Assembly: GCA_045542485.1 (NCBI GenBank)
Contig: JAZQLC010000012.1
Coordinates: 1 to 64,000, forward strand
Source of the DNA: SIG575 sp045542485
Lineage (GTDB): Bacteria; Bacillota; Clostridia; Oscillospirales; Acutalibacteraceae
Reading direction: 5' to 3'
DNA length: 64,000 nt
The notes under the pieces were generated by a model that searched no databases, had not been told where the DNA came from, and worked only from the letters and a program-made list of their open reading frames with translations. Below, piece by piece: positions 7,820 to 15,479 of this stretch. A program made the translations under genes and the position numbers. Numbering within the stretch: the stretch's first letter is position 1; the number at the start of each line of letters is the position of its first letter.

Positions 7820-7869
7820 AAAGCCTCCTTTAATTTTGTAACTTCATTGTACAAATTAAAGGAGGCTTT
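7820..7869 (-). promoter_or_regulatory. Long inverted repeat enclosing the tnpV ribosome binding site
   Basis: Arms 7820-7840 and 7850-7869 are complementary over about 20 bases (AAAGCCTCCTTTAATTT with AAATTAAAGGAGGCTTT; one extra T in the first arm) around a nine-base loop. In tnpV RNA the GGAGG would be fully base-paired with the upstream CCTCC, so transcripts reading in from upstream should be poorly translated unless the hairpin is opened. Confidence 0.8.
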
Positions 7870-7929
7870 GTCGAATGTGTGGATTGATAAATAATATAAA
7901 TGAGTCGAAAAGCAAGCGTTTTTGTCGAA
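7869..7929 (+). promoter_or_regulatory. Possible Spo0A boxes upstream of the SIR2 gene
   Basis: Two exact TGTCGAA heptamers (7869-7875 and 7923-7929) and one near match (AGTCGAA, 7902-7908) lie on the same strand 75-135 bases before the SIR2 promoter. TGTCGAA is the known 0A box of Spo0A. Short motifs also occur by chance, so this is tentative. Confidence 0.35.
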
Positions 7930-8005
7930 AAAACAAACATTTTTGTAATGTTTATTGTAGTTGATTGTTATGAGGAATATAGTAAATATGTATAATTATG
8001 CCACA

Positions 8006-8034
8006 TTGAAACGAATGTACAGATATGCTATAAT
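8006..8034 (+). promoter_or_regulatory. SigA promoter of the SIR2 gene
   Basis: TTGAAA (8006-8011), a 17-base spacer and a perfect TATAAT (8029-8034). It lies downstream of the earliest in-frame start codons and so supports the ATG at 8093. A six-pair hairpin (AGCAAG/CTTGCT, 8062-8076) stands just before the ribosome binding site. Confidence 0.85.
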
Positions 8035-8092
8035 ACTAGTTAATATTGTATGCACATTTTTAGCAAGTAACTTGCTGCTAAGGAGGAATACC

Positions 8093-11000
8093 ATGAGTGT
8101 AATATCAAGAGTTAATCCGGAAATATTAGAACACATAAAAGAAATAGCGAATAAGATGAAAAATCATCGTGCGGCTGTTATGGTTGGTGCAGGATTTAGT
8201 AAAAATGCAGAAGCTATATTGCAGACTGACAAAAAGTTTTTGGATTGGAATGGGCTTGGTGATGTATTTTATCATAAAACCCACGGGAAAGAACCTGGAA
8301 GTGATGCGCAGTATTTAAATGTTTTAAAACTTGCTGAAGAAGTTGAAGCAGCCTATGGAAGAACAGTTCTTAATCAATTGATAAAAGACAGTTTGCCCGA
8401 TTTAGAATATGCTCCATCTGTTTTACACAGGAAACTTTTAAGCTTAGATTGGAAAGACGTATTTACTACAAATTACGATACTCTTCTTGAAAGAACATTA
8501 GAGCAAATTACAGACAAGCACTATGATGTTATCCTGAACAAAGAAGACCTGATTTATTCTGCTGAACCTCGTATAATAAAACTTCACGGTAGTTTTCCTT
8601 CAACATTTCCGTTTGTGATTACAGAAGAAGATTATAGGCAGTACCCTAAAAAATCTGCTATTTTTGTTAATACGGTTCAGCAAACGCTGATTGAAAATGT
8701 ACTGTGTTTAGTTGGATTCTCTGGTGACGACCCCAACTTTTTACAATGGATCGGATGGATTCGGGACAATATTGGTAAGGATTTAGCCTCTAAAATTTAT
8801 CTTGTTGGTGTATTTAATTTTTCTACAGCTCAACTTAATTTGCTTCATAATAGAAACATTATTGTTTTAAATATGAAAAACAGCGAAGGGGTTGAAGGAT
8901 ATCAATCTGGTTTGGAGTTGTTCTTTGACACATTATCTGAATTGACCCAGAACGAGGATGTTGATAAATGGCCGTTAGACAAATTACATCACAACATCTC
9001 ATTCACCGATAGTGATGTAACAGATAAAGTAAAAGTTGTAATAAAAGAATGGGAGGAATCTCGAAAAAATTATCCAGGTTGGTATATACTTCCATATTAC
9101 AATAGAAAGCAATTGATGATAAAAACTGAATCATGTGACCATACATTTTATCATATAAACAAAGAAAACCTCTCGCCCAAAATTGCTTTTGATTTTTTAT
9201 ATGAATACAATTGGCGCATGAATAAAAACTTACTTCCAATAGAAAAGAGTAATATTAGTATTTATGAAAAAGTGTTAGCAAAGACAAATCCTTTTGTGGA
9301 TACATTTACACTGAGTGAAAACGATATCAAATATACTAAGGAAAATGAAGATTGGTATGCTGTATGTCAAAAATGGATTGATATCTATATAGACATTATG
9401 AGAGCATATAGGGAAAACGGGTATTTTGACAAGTTTGAAATAGCTTTCACTAATTTAAATTCTATTTCTGTTTCATTAACATCTGAACAAAAAGCAAAAA
9501 TTAATTGTGAAAAGGTTCGAAAACTTTTATTTGAATTGAATATTAAAGATGCAAAAACGGCTTTGAGCGAATGGCCAAAAGATGTTTCTTTACCAGCATA
9601 CGAAATGCAAAAAGCGGGTCTTTTTATGGAGCTGGGCGATGTTGCTCAGGCTTATAAAATATTGGTAGATGAATTAAATTATGTACGAAAAGGGCCAAAT
9701 AAAGAAATTAATCATTTTAAAATTACTATTGAAGCTTATTTAGTCTTGTTAGCAAGATATGCAAAACAATCTGTTGATTTTATGCAAGGAAAAATTGAAG
9801 AGAAACCGGAAGTGAAATATAACGGAAGTTTTGATGCATACGCAGAAATCAGATTATTTGAAGCATTGTTAAAGGAACAAGCACCAAAAGAATATGAAAA
9901 AGAAGAATATGATTTAAATCGTATTACCCGAACTATAACAAGTTCAAATACAAGCTATAAAGAAGCATTTCAATTTGTTAGATTTTTTGAAGAAATCGGA
10001 AGCCCGTTTAATTGCAATCATATTGTTTCTTCAAAAGAAGCCTGTTCTGAGGCTATTAGACGAATTAATCCTTTTTCTCCGGTTTGGGCGTTAATACTTC
10101 AAATTAAAAATAATGACGGAAAAAATGAGGACAAAATTTGGTCAAGAGAAATAATTTCTGAAATGACAAATGAAGAAATTGAGAATTATGCACAACTTTG
10201 TATTTCTTCAATAAAAAACAATTTGGAATATATAGAAAATGGTAACAGTTGGCGTGAATCTAACTTTCAATTAAGCATTGCATCTATTATGCCAGAGATT
10301 TTATCGCGTCTGTGTTCACGAATGTCAAAAGATACTCAAATAAAAACGTTAGAGTTGCTTGATATGATATATCGCTCTGATAAAACCGAAAATTTCAAAA
10401 ATATTAAACATTTAGCTAAACGTCTTATATCTTCAATGAGTGAAAAAACAAAAGTTGATAATTTTGGTGCACTTATGAAAACGTATCTGTATGAACCAGC
10501 ATCAGAAGTGGCTAAATTGGATTTTGCAGATATTTTTGAATCTTTCAGTTATCAAGAAAGAAGTCAAGACAAATATAAAAATATAAATCTTGATGAACAC
10601 CTTACTGATATATTATTGCAGTTGTTGGATAAAGAAAATGGACGCGATGTTGCACTTTCAAGACTTGTTCATTTATATAATTTTGGATTGATGTCCGATG
10701 ATGACATAAAATCTTTTGAAAAAAATATATGGTCAAAATTAGACAAAAACGGTTTACCCCAAATTCCCAAAATATATCTTAAAAATTATATTTTAAGTTT
10801 ACCAACACCAGATAATGTTGACTCTAGAGCATTATTGAAAAAATATATTCTTGATTTGAGTATTCCAAAAAAACAAAGAGGTGTTACTGTTGGCTCTATG
10901 TATGACATGCCGTTGTTTTTTATGGAATTAAAATACTGCACTTACTCTGTTGATAATTCTAAAGGTATAAAGTGGAGTAGTGAGGATATAATCAGTATTG

Positions 11001-11740
11001 TCAAGAAGATTTCAGAAACTTGGAAAAATGACAAAACAGTTCTATTGAGTTACGATGACTCGGATTTTAGACGTAAAGAAATTTCAGATGAATTATTTGA
11101 AAAATACAAAAATGTGGATAATATACTTGCTCAAGTGTTAATTTCAAATGATTCAGAAATTAAAGAAAAAGAATTGATACAAAAACTTGCTACGGAATTT
11201 GAGTCATTTAACATTCCCTGTATCCAATTGAGAATCCTTCTTAATGATGATGCTGAGGCATTTGATGAGATATATGTCGATATTTGTGGAACAAACAAAG
11301 ATAAGATTTACGCGGCTTGCAATGCAATTTATACATTGATGAGTTTAAAAAAATCAGAATACACAGATTCTTGTTTAAATTTATTGAGAAAAGTTTCTTT
11401 CAATATCAGAGTTCGAAGAAAACAAGGCTTAATATCAGTTATATACTTAATGCACAATCTGATATATAGTGGTCTACTACCAAATGATAAAACCATACTT
11501 GATAATATATTGTTTGGATTAGATTGTTTATTGGAAGAATCAAAATTATCAAATAACTATTTGGAATGTTCAGTCAACCAGTGCATTGGATTGCGTGCCG
11601 CAGCAACCAACCTTGCTTATATTTTATATGAGAATAATAAGGATAAACCCGACATTTGTTCAAAATTAGAAAAGTGGAAGGATTTAAGCAAAGACTTAAC
11701 TGAATTTTCAGAAGTTAGAAACAAGTGGTGTGACCTATAA
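8093..11740 (+). CDS. Large SIR2-domain protein, probable NAD-consuming anti-phage defence protein (DSR-like)
   Basis: The start at 8093 follows AAGGAGGAATACC and a promoter at 8006-8034. The 1,215-residue protein has an N-terminal SIR2-like domain (residues ~15-290): GAGFS at 32-36, TTNYD at 125-129, KLHG with H165, and GFSGDD at 208-213. N127 and H165 are where NAD-hydrolysing sirtuins carry their catalytic residues. The remaining ~900 residues are helical with no recognised enzyme motif, possibly a TPR-like sensor. Size and layout resemble defence-associated sirtuins DSR1/DSR2, which deplete NAD on sensing a phage protein. It is a single-gene unit with its own promoter and terminator in an accessory region beside a tRNA gene. 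Phage defence is inferred. Confidence 0.8.
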   Translation: MSVISRVNPEILEHIKEIANKMKNHRAAVMVGAGFSKNAEAILQTDKKFLDWNGLGDVFYHKTHGKEPGSDAQYLNVLKLAEEVEAAYGRTVLNQLIKDSLPDLEYAPSVLHRKLLSLDWKDVFTTNYDTLLERTLEQITDKHYDVILNKEDLIYSAEPRIIKLHGSFPSTFPFVITEEDYRQYPKKSAIFVNTVQQTLIENVLCLVGFSGDDPNFLQWIGWIRDNIGKDLASKIYLVGVFNFSTAQLNLLHNRNIIVLNMKNSEGVEGYQSGLELFFDTLSELTQNEDVDKWPLDKLHHNISFTDSDVTDKVKVVIKEWEESRKNYPGWYILPYYNRKQLMIKTESCDHTFYHINKENLSPKIAFDFLYEYNWRMNKNLLPIEKSNISIYEKVLAKTNPFVDTFTLSENDIKYTKENEDWYAVCQKWIDIYIDIMRAYRENGYFDKFEIAFTNLNSISVSLTSEQKAKINCEKVRKLLFELNIKDAKTALSEWPKDVSLPAYEMQKAGLFMELGDVAQAYKILVDELNYVRKGPNKEINHFKITIEAYLVLLARYAKQSVDFMQGKIEEKPEVKYNGSFDAYAEIRLFEALLKEQAPKEYEKEEYDLNRITRTITSSNTSYKEAFQFVRFFEEIGSPFNCNHIVSSKEACSEAIRRINPFSPVWALILQIKNNDGKNEDKIWSREIISEMTNEEIENYAQLCISSIKNNLEYIENGNSWRESNFQLSIASIMPEILSRLCSRMSKDTQIKTLELLDMIYRSDKTENFKNIKHLAKRLISSMSEKTKVDNFGALMKTYLYEPASEVAKLDFADIFESFSYQERSQDKYKNINLDEHLTDILLQLLDKENGRDVALSRLVHLYNFGLMSDDDIKSFEKNIWSKLDKNGLPQIPKIYLKNYILSLPTPDNVDSRALLKKYILDLSIPKKQRGVTVGSMYDMPLFFMELKYCTYSVDNSKGIKWSSEDIISIVKKISETWKNDKTVLLSYDDSDFRRKEISDELFEKYKNVDNILAQVLISNDSEIKEKELIQKLATEFESFNIPCIQLRILLNDDAEAFDEIYVDICGTNKDKIYAACNAIYTLMSLKKSEYTDSCLNLLRKVSFNIRVRRKQGLISVIYLMHNLIYSGLLPNDKTILDNILFGLDCLLEESKLSNNYLECSVNQCIGLRAAATNLAYILYENNKDKPDICSKLEKWKDLSKDLTEFSEVRNKWCDL

Positions 11741-11747
11741 ACACAAG

Positions 11748-11784
11748 AAAAGGGACTGTTGTATAACAATGGTCCCTTTCTTTA
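11748..11784 (+). terminator. Terminator of the SIR2 gene
   Basis: AAAGGGAC pairs with GTCCCTTT, with TGTT/AACA pairing inside, followed by CTTT, just after the stop. Confidence 0.75.
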
Positions 11785-11800
11785 GTTATTCAATTAAAAC

Positions 11801-11849
11801 AAAAAATCCGAACCCTTTTCCTATTGGGAAAATTTGGTTCGGATTTTTC
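11801..11849. terminator. Terminator-like inverted repeat after tRNA-Leu
   Basis: AAAAATCCGAACC and GGTTCGGATTTTT form a 13-bp stem directly downstream of tRNA-Leu (minus strand), with T runs on both strands. It probably ends the tRNA transcript. Confidence 0.75.
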
Positions 11850-11854
11850 TGGTT

Positions 11855-11938
11855 TGGTGCGAGAGACGGGACTTGAACCCGTACGGGATTACCACACGCC
11901 CCTCAAACGTGCGCGTCTGCCGATTCCGCCACTCTCGC
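11855..11938 (-). tRNA. tRNA-Leu (anticodon GAG)
   Basis: Read on the minus strand, the sequence folds as a class II tRNA: acceptor arms GCGAGAG/CTCTCGC, leucine-type D arm, anticodon stem CACGT/GCGTG with loop TTGAGGG giving anticodon GAG, a variable arm, T loop GGTTCAAGTCC and an encoded CCA end. The accessory genes 1-11,740 lie on its 3' side, as often found for islands integrated at tRNA genes, but no duplicated tRNA 3' end was found. Confidence 0.93.
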
Positions 11939-12043
11939 TCGACGAGAGATATTATAGCAGAGTATAACTCGTTTGTCAACACTTTTTTATAATTTTTTTT
12001 AAAATTTTTTATTCGTTTCCGAAAATGGTTTTTTCGGCAAAAA

Positions 12044-12074
12044 AACCTGCCTGATTTTGTGTGTCAGGCAGGTT
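12044..12074 (-). terminator. Terminator of the DegV gene
   Basis: An 11-bp perfect stem (AACCTGCCTGA with TCAGGCAGGTT) is followed on the minus strand by a run of seven Ts, 17 bases after the degV-like stop. Confidence 0.85.
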
Positions 12075-12090
12075 GCGTTTGTAATTATTT

Positions 12091-12978
12091 TTAGTTTTCT
12101 CTTTCGCTGCCCCAGAAGAAGAGAGCTACTGTGCCGGGGCCTGTGTGAGAGCCGATTGTTGTGCCGACACTGAAAATTTCCACCTTACCGTTAAGTTTGG
12201 GGAAACGCTCCTCAATCAGGTCTGCAACTGCTCGTGCATCTTCGTAACAAGCTGCATTTGAAATGTAGCATTTGCCGTTGTAGTCAAGACCACCGTCTGC
12301 AAACTGCTCCATCTTGTTGACGATTTCCACAATAACGCGTTTCTTTTCTCTTACCTTGAAACGGGGAACGAGGTGTCCTGCGTTGTCCATATCAAGAAGG
12401 GGACAGATTTTGAGGACTGTTCCGAACCAGCCTGAAACCTTTGAAACTCTGCCGCCTTTTACGAAGAAAGTAAGGTCTGTGGAAAAGAACCAGTGGTGAA
12501 GCTTGAGTCTGTTGTTTTCAGCCCAGTCTTTAAGAGAGTCGATATCCATTCCCTCATCACGCAGGTCAGCGAGTTTATCCATAATAAGACCGTAGCCTGA
12601 TGATGCACCGAGAGAGTCCACGATATAGATTTTTCTGTCAGGATATTTTTCCTGCAATTCTTCTTTTGCGATTCTTGCAGAGTTGAATGTGCCTGAAAGA
12701 CCGCTTGAAAGTGTAACGTGAAGAATATCTTTGCCTTCTTCGAGGAAAGGTGTGAAATATTCGATGTATTCGTCAACATTGACCTGAGATGTTGCAGTTT
12801 CTGCACCGTCTGTCATCGCTTTGTAGAATTCGTCAAAGGGGATTGTTTTGCCCAGATCATCGGGATACTGCTTTCCGTCGAGAGAGAAGTGGAAGCAGAT
12901 ATAGTTTATATTTCTTGCCTTGAAATGCTCTTCTGTAAGGTCGGCTGTTGAACAACAACTGAGAATATAGTCTGCCAT
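12091..12978 (-). CDS. DegV-family fatty-acid-binding protein
   Basis: The 295-residue protein has the DegV hallmarks: an early STADL motif, SSGLSGTFNSAR in the first lobe and DLTFFVKGGRVSK in the second, with a C-terminal VGTTIGSHTGPG segment. DegV (FakB-like) proteins are cytoplasmic and hold a fatty acid, in many Firmicutes presenting it to fatty acid kinase FakA for incorporation into phospholipids. Ribosome binding site AGGAGGTAAAATTCC precedes the ATG. It is divergent from the TetR-type regulator, which might control it. Confidence 0.92.
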   Translation of the reverse strand: MADYILSCCSTADLTEEHFKARNINYICFHFSLDGKQYPDDLGKTIPFDEFYKAMTDGAETATSQVNVDEYIEYFTPFLEEGKDILHVTLSSGLSGTFNSARIAKEELQEKYPDRKIYIVDSLGASSGYGLIMDKLADLRDEGMDIDSLKDWAENNRLKLHHWFFSTDLTFFVKGGRVSKVSGWFGTVLKICPLLDMDNAGHLVPRFKVREKKRVIVEIVNKMEQFADGGLDYNGKCYISNAACYEDARAVADLIEERFPKLNGKVEIFSVGTTIGSHTGPGTVALFFWGSEREN

Positions 12979-13020
12979 GGAATTTTACCTCCTGTTTGTA
13001 CAAAATCAATGTGCCGATTC

Positions 13021-13049
13021 TTGACATAAACATCTGCACTTGATATAAT
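13021..13049 (+). promoter_or_regulatory. Consensus promoter of the TetR-type regulator
   Basis: Perfect TTGACA (13021-13026), 17 bases, perfect TATAAT (13044-13049), pointing to the regulator at 13135. The palindrome at 13093-13116 lies downstream of the expected start point. Confidence 0.85.
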
Positions 13050-13092
13050 ATTATACGGCAATATGTGAACACAAACAAATACATAATTTTTA

Positions 13093-13116
13093 TTTTGTAT
13101 AATTATTTATACAAAA
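13093..13116. promoter_or_regulatory. Palindromic operator before the TetR-type gene
   Basis: TTTTGTATAA and TTATACAAAA form a perfect 10-bp inverted repeat around TTAT, 18 bases before the regulator start codon. It is probably the site for autorepression; a half-site-like TTTGTACAAA occurs at about 12995 near the DegV gene. Confidence 0.65.
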
Positions 13117-13134
13117 ATGGAGAATGATTAAAGG

Positions 13135-13722
13135 ATGAACGAAGACAAAAGAATAATTAAGACGAAGAAGAATCTGAAGAGCACGTTGCTTGAACTTCTT
13201 AATGAAAAAAACTTTGAACAGATTACGGTAAAAGAAATCTGTGAAAGGTCGTCTACAAGCAGAATCACATTTTACACTCATTATGCAGACAAATATGAGC
13301 TTCTTGATTCGATTTTTCAGGAGTATCTCGCTTCAGCCAGAAACGAATATGCCGAGCTCAACAAAACGAATAATCCTGAGAAGGACCCTATCAGAAACTA
13401 CTGCAATCTTCTTGAAAGCATCCTCAATCTGTGTCTGTGCAGGATTCCGTTCCTCAACAAAACATTTCCCAGTGACGGCTCATATATCAATACATCGTTT
13501 TATCATTATCTTTACAAATATGTTGAACACCGCGTTGAAAGGGAAAGCGCATATCTTGACTACAAATATTCAATCGGTCAGATAGCATCCTTCCTTACAT
13601 ACGGTTTCTGGGGCTTCATAACAAAATGCAAGGAAGAGTCTGTTCCCGTTGAAACGGCGAAAACCGAGGCCAGGGAACTGCTTCTTTCACTTTTGCAGAA
13701 TAATGTCATAGCGAAAAAATAA
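13135..13722 (+). CDS. TetR-family transcriptional regulator
   Basis: The 195-residue protein has a TetR helix-turn-helix at residues ~12-58 (ITVKEICERSSTSRITFYTHYADKYELL) and a helical C-terminal ligand domain of the short TetR_C type found in clostridial sugar or stress regulators. It lies 80 bases before a GPH symporter gene and a GH31 glycosidase gene, so it may regulate them, with a sugar or glycoside as a possible inducer. The upstream palindrome is a likely binding site. Confidence 0.9.
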   Translation: MNEDKRIIKTKKNLKSTLLELLNEKNFEQITVKEICERSSTSRITFYTHYADKYELLDSIFQEYLASARNEYAELNKTNNPEKDPIRNYCNLLESILNLCLCRIPFLNKTFPSDGSYINTSFYHYLYKYVEHRVERESAYLDYKYSIGQIASFLTYGFWGFITKCKEESVPVETAKTEARELLLSLLQNNVIAKK

Positions 13723-13735
13723 TTTTATAAAAATG

Positions 13736-13764
13736 TTGTAATACATTCGTTTTTGTGTTATATT
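13736..13764 (+). promoter_or_regulatory. Promoter of the GPH symporter gene
   Basis: TTGTAA (13736-13741), 17-base spacer, TATATT (13759-13764), 39 bases before the start codon. It argues for the symporter starting at 13803 rather than further upstream. Confidence 0.65.
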
Positions 13765-13802
13765 ATTTGGTGTTGTTTATTAATTTATTCAGGAGGATAA
13801 AG

Positions 13803-15407
13803 ATGAAAAAGACGAAAACAAAATCAAACAAACTCACCGTCGGTGAGATAGTTGCTTACTCTCTCGGTTCATTGGGACGCGAGTTCAGCAACAACTGTAT
13901 CAACGCGTTTTTCTTGGTATACCTTTGTATTTATCAGGGACTCAATCCTATTGTACTTACAGTGGCATTTGTTCTTGCAAAACTCTGGGACGCAGTAAAC
14001 GACCCCATGCTTGCAACAATTGTTAACAACACGAAGAAAAGCCGTTTCGGACGCTACCGTCCCTGGGTTCTCGCCGGTGCTGTCGTAAACGCTGTTGTTA
14101 TCGTTGCGATGTTCTCACCTGTGAACTTCACAAACATCACTCTCAAGTATGCTTACTATCTCGTAGCTTATATTCTCTGGGGTATGTCATTTACAGTTCT
14201 TGACGTTCCTTTCTGGACAATGCTTCCCACAATGGCTGACTCAACAGACGAAAGAAACCAGGCAAGTTCAATGGCAAAGCTTATCGGCGGTTTCGGTGGC
14301 TTCCTTGTAGGTATGCTCGGCACATCATTCATTCTTCCTATGTTTGCTGACCAGGGTATGATGAAGGCTTATCAGTATCTCGGTATGGCAACAGGTCTTG
14401 TAATGATCGTGTTCCTGCTCGTTACAGTATTGTTTGTCCGCGAGAAAATTGACCTTCCTCACGAAAATGTCGGTCTTAAATATATCCTTTCAACATTTAA
14501 GGAAAACGACCAGCTCCGTGCATATGCAGGTTCACTTATGTTCTTCCTTATCGGTACAACAATTGCTCTTTCTCAGATTCTTTACCTCTATACATATTGC
14601 TACGAGGATGGCGCTGACTATCTTCCCAAAGCATTCAGCTATACCTTGTTCTGGGTTATCGCTTGTACCGGACAGGGTATTGCAATGATGTTTTACAGCT
14701 GGATTGTTAAGAAGCTTCCCCGTGAAAAGATTTACGGTATTTCATTCCTTGCTTGTATCGTAAGTTATGTTCTTCTCTTTGCAGTGTTCTTCTTCCTTAA
14801 AACAGGTGAGGGAGATATGAAGATTTACTGGCTCAACACAGTTCTTGTTGCTCTTTCAGGTGCATTCCTTATGACAGCATCAGGTCTCAACCAGATCGGC
14901 TCAACAGTTATGATCGCTGACGTTGTTGACTACGGTGAATGGAAAACAGGTAAGCGCGGAGACAGTGTTATGTTCAGCGTTCAGACACTTATCACAAAGT
15001 TTGCAGGTGCTATCGCAGCACTTATCCTCGGTATCGGTATTGCTGCATCAGGTCTTCCCACAATCACAGACGTTAATGTTAAAGATCTTGAGACAGGCAG
15101 CTATGCATCAGTTCAGCTCTTCACAGACGAAGACGGTAACTATCTTGTTAAAGATGAAAACCTCTATAAAAACCTCCAGGCTATGGAAGAAATCGACCAG
15201 GATAAGCTTGTAAAGGTTGAGGCAGACGAAGAACTTATCAAGTCAGAAGGTCTTACAGTTCTCCGTGCATTTATGTTCCTTACACCTATTCCGCTTACAA
15301 TTATCGGTTACTTCATCTATAAGAAGAAGTATTGGCTCTACGGTGAAAAATACGATAAGGTCAAGAACGAAATTGACGAGCGCCGTAAGGACGGAGCAGA
15401 AGTATAA
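13803..15407 (+). CDS. GPH-family sugar:cation symporter (MFS_2)
   Basis: The start at 13803 (MKKTKTKSNKLTVGEIVAYS) follows CAGGAGGATAAAG. This 534-residue protein has about 12 membrane segments and the GPH/MelB signature WDAVNDPMLATIVNNT followed by FGRYRPW, and MIADVVDYGEWKTGKRGDS in the second half. The family imports glycosides, pentosides or hexuronides with Na+ or H+. A cytoplasmic insert of about 60 residues lies before the last helix, which is not unusual in Clostridia. The neighbouring GH31 suggests the substrate is an oligosaccharide or glycoside hydrolysed inside the cell. Confidence 0.92.
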   Translation: MKKTKTKSNKLTVGEIVAYSLGSLGREFSNNCINAFFLVYLCIYQGLNPIVLTVAFVLAKLWDAVNDPMLATIVNNTKKSRFGRYRPWVLAGAVVNAVVIVAMFSPVNFTNITLKYAYYLVAYILWGMSFTVLDVPFWTMLPTMADSTDERNQASSMAKLIGGFGGFLVGMLGTSFILPMFADQGMMKAYQYLGMATGLVMIVFLLVTVLFVREKIDLPHENVGLKYILSTFKENDQLRAYAGSLMFFLIGTTIALSQILYLYTYCYEDGADYLPKAFSYTLFWVIACTGQGIAMMFYSWIVKKLPREKIYGISFLACIVSYVLLFAVFFFLKTGEGDMKIYWLNTVLVALSGAFLMTASGLNQIGSTVMIADVVDYGEWKTGKRGDSVMFSVQTLITKFAGAIAALILGIGIAASGLPTITDVNVKDLETGSYASVQLFTDEDGNYLVKDENLYKNLQAMEEIDQDKLVKVEADEELIKSEGLTVLRAFMFLTPIPLTIIGYFIYKKKYWLYGEKYDKVKNEIDERRKDGAEV

Positions 15408-15421
15408 TTTATAACAAAACG

Positions 15422-15463
15422 AAAAGACGGATAAAGGTGAGAGCCTCAATCCGTCTTTTTTTA
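15422..15463 (+). terminator. Terminator between the symporter and GH31 genes
   Basis: AAAAGACGGAT pairs with ATCCGTCTTTT, followed by Ts. It may lower GH31 expression relative to the symporter. Confidence 0.75.
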
Positions 15464-15479
15464 CTATGGAGGATGCAAT

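Noticed and set aside
7961..8092. N-terminal extension of the SIR2 protein
   Set aside because: The SigA promoter lies inside this stretch, and a strong ribosome binding site precedes the ATG at 8093.
11855..11938. tRNA-Leu as a proven island attachment site
   Set aside because: No repeat of the tRNA 3' end was found on the far side of the accessory region, which also runs off the left edge.
12459..12806. Frame overlapping the DegV gene
   Set aside because: Same-strand shadow of the DegV gene in another frame, with unnatural composition.
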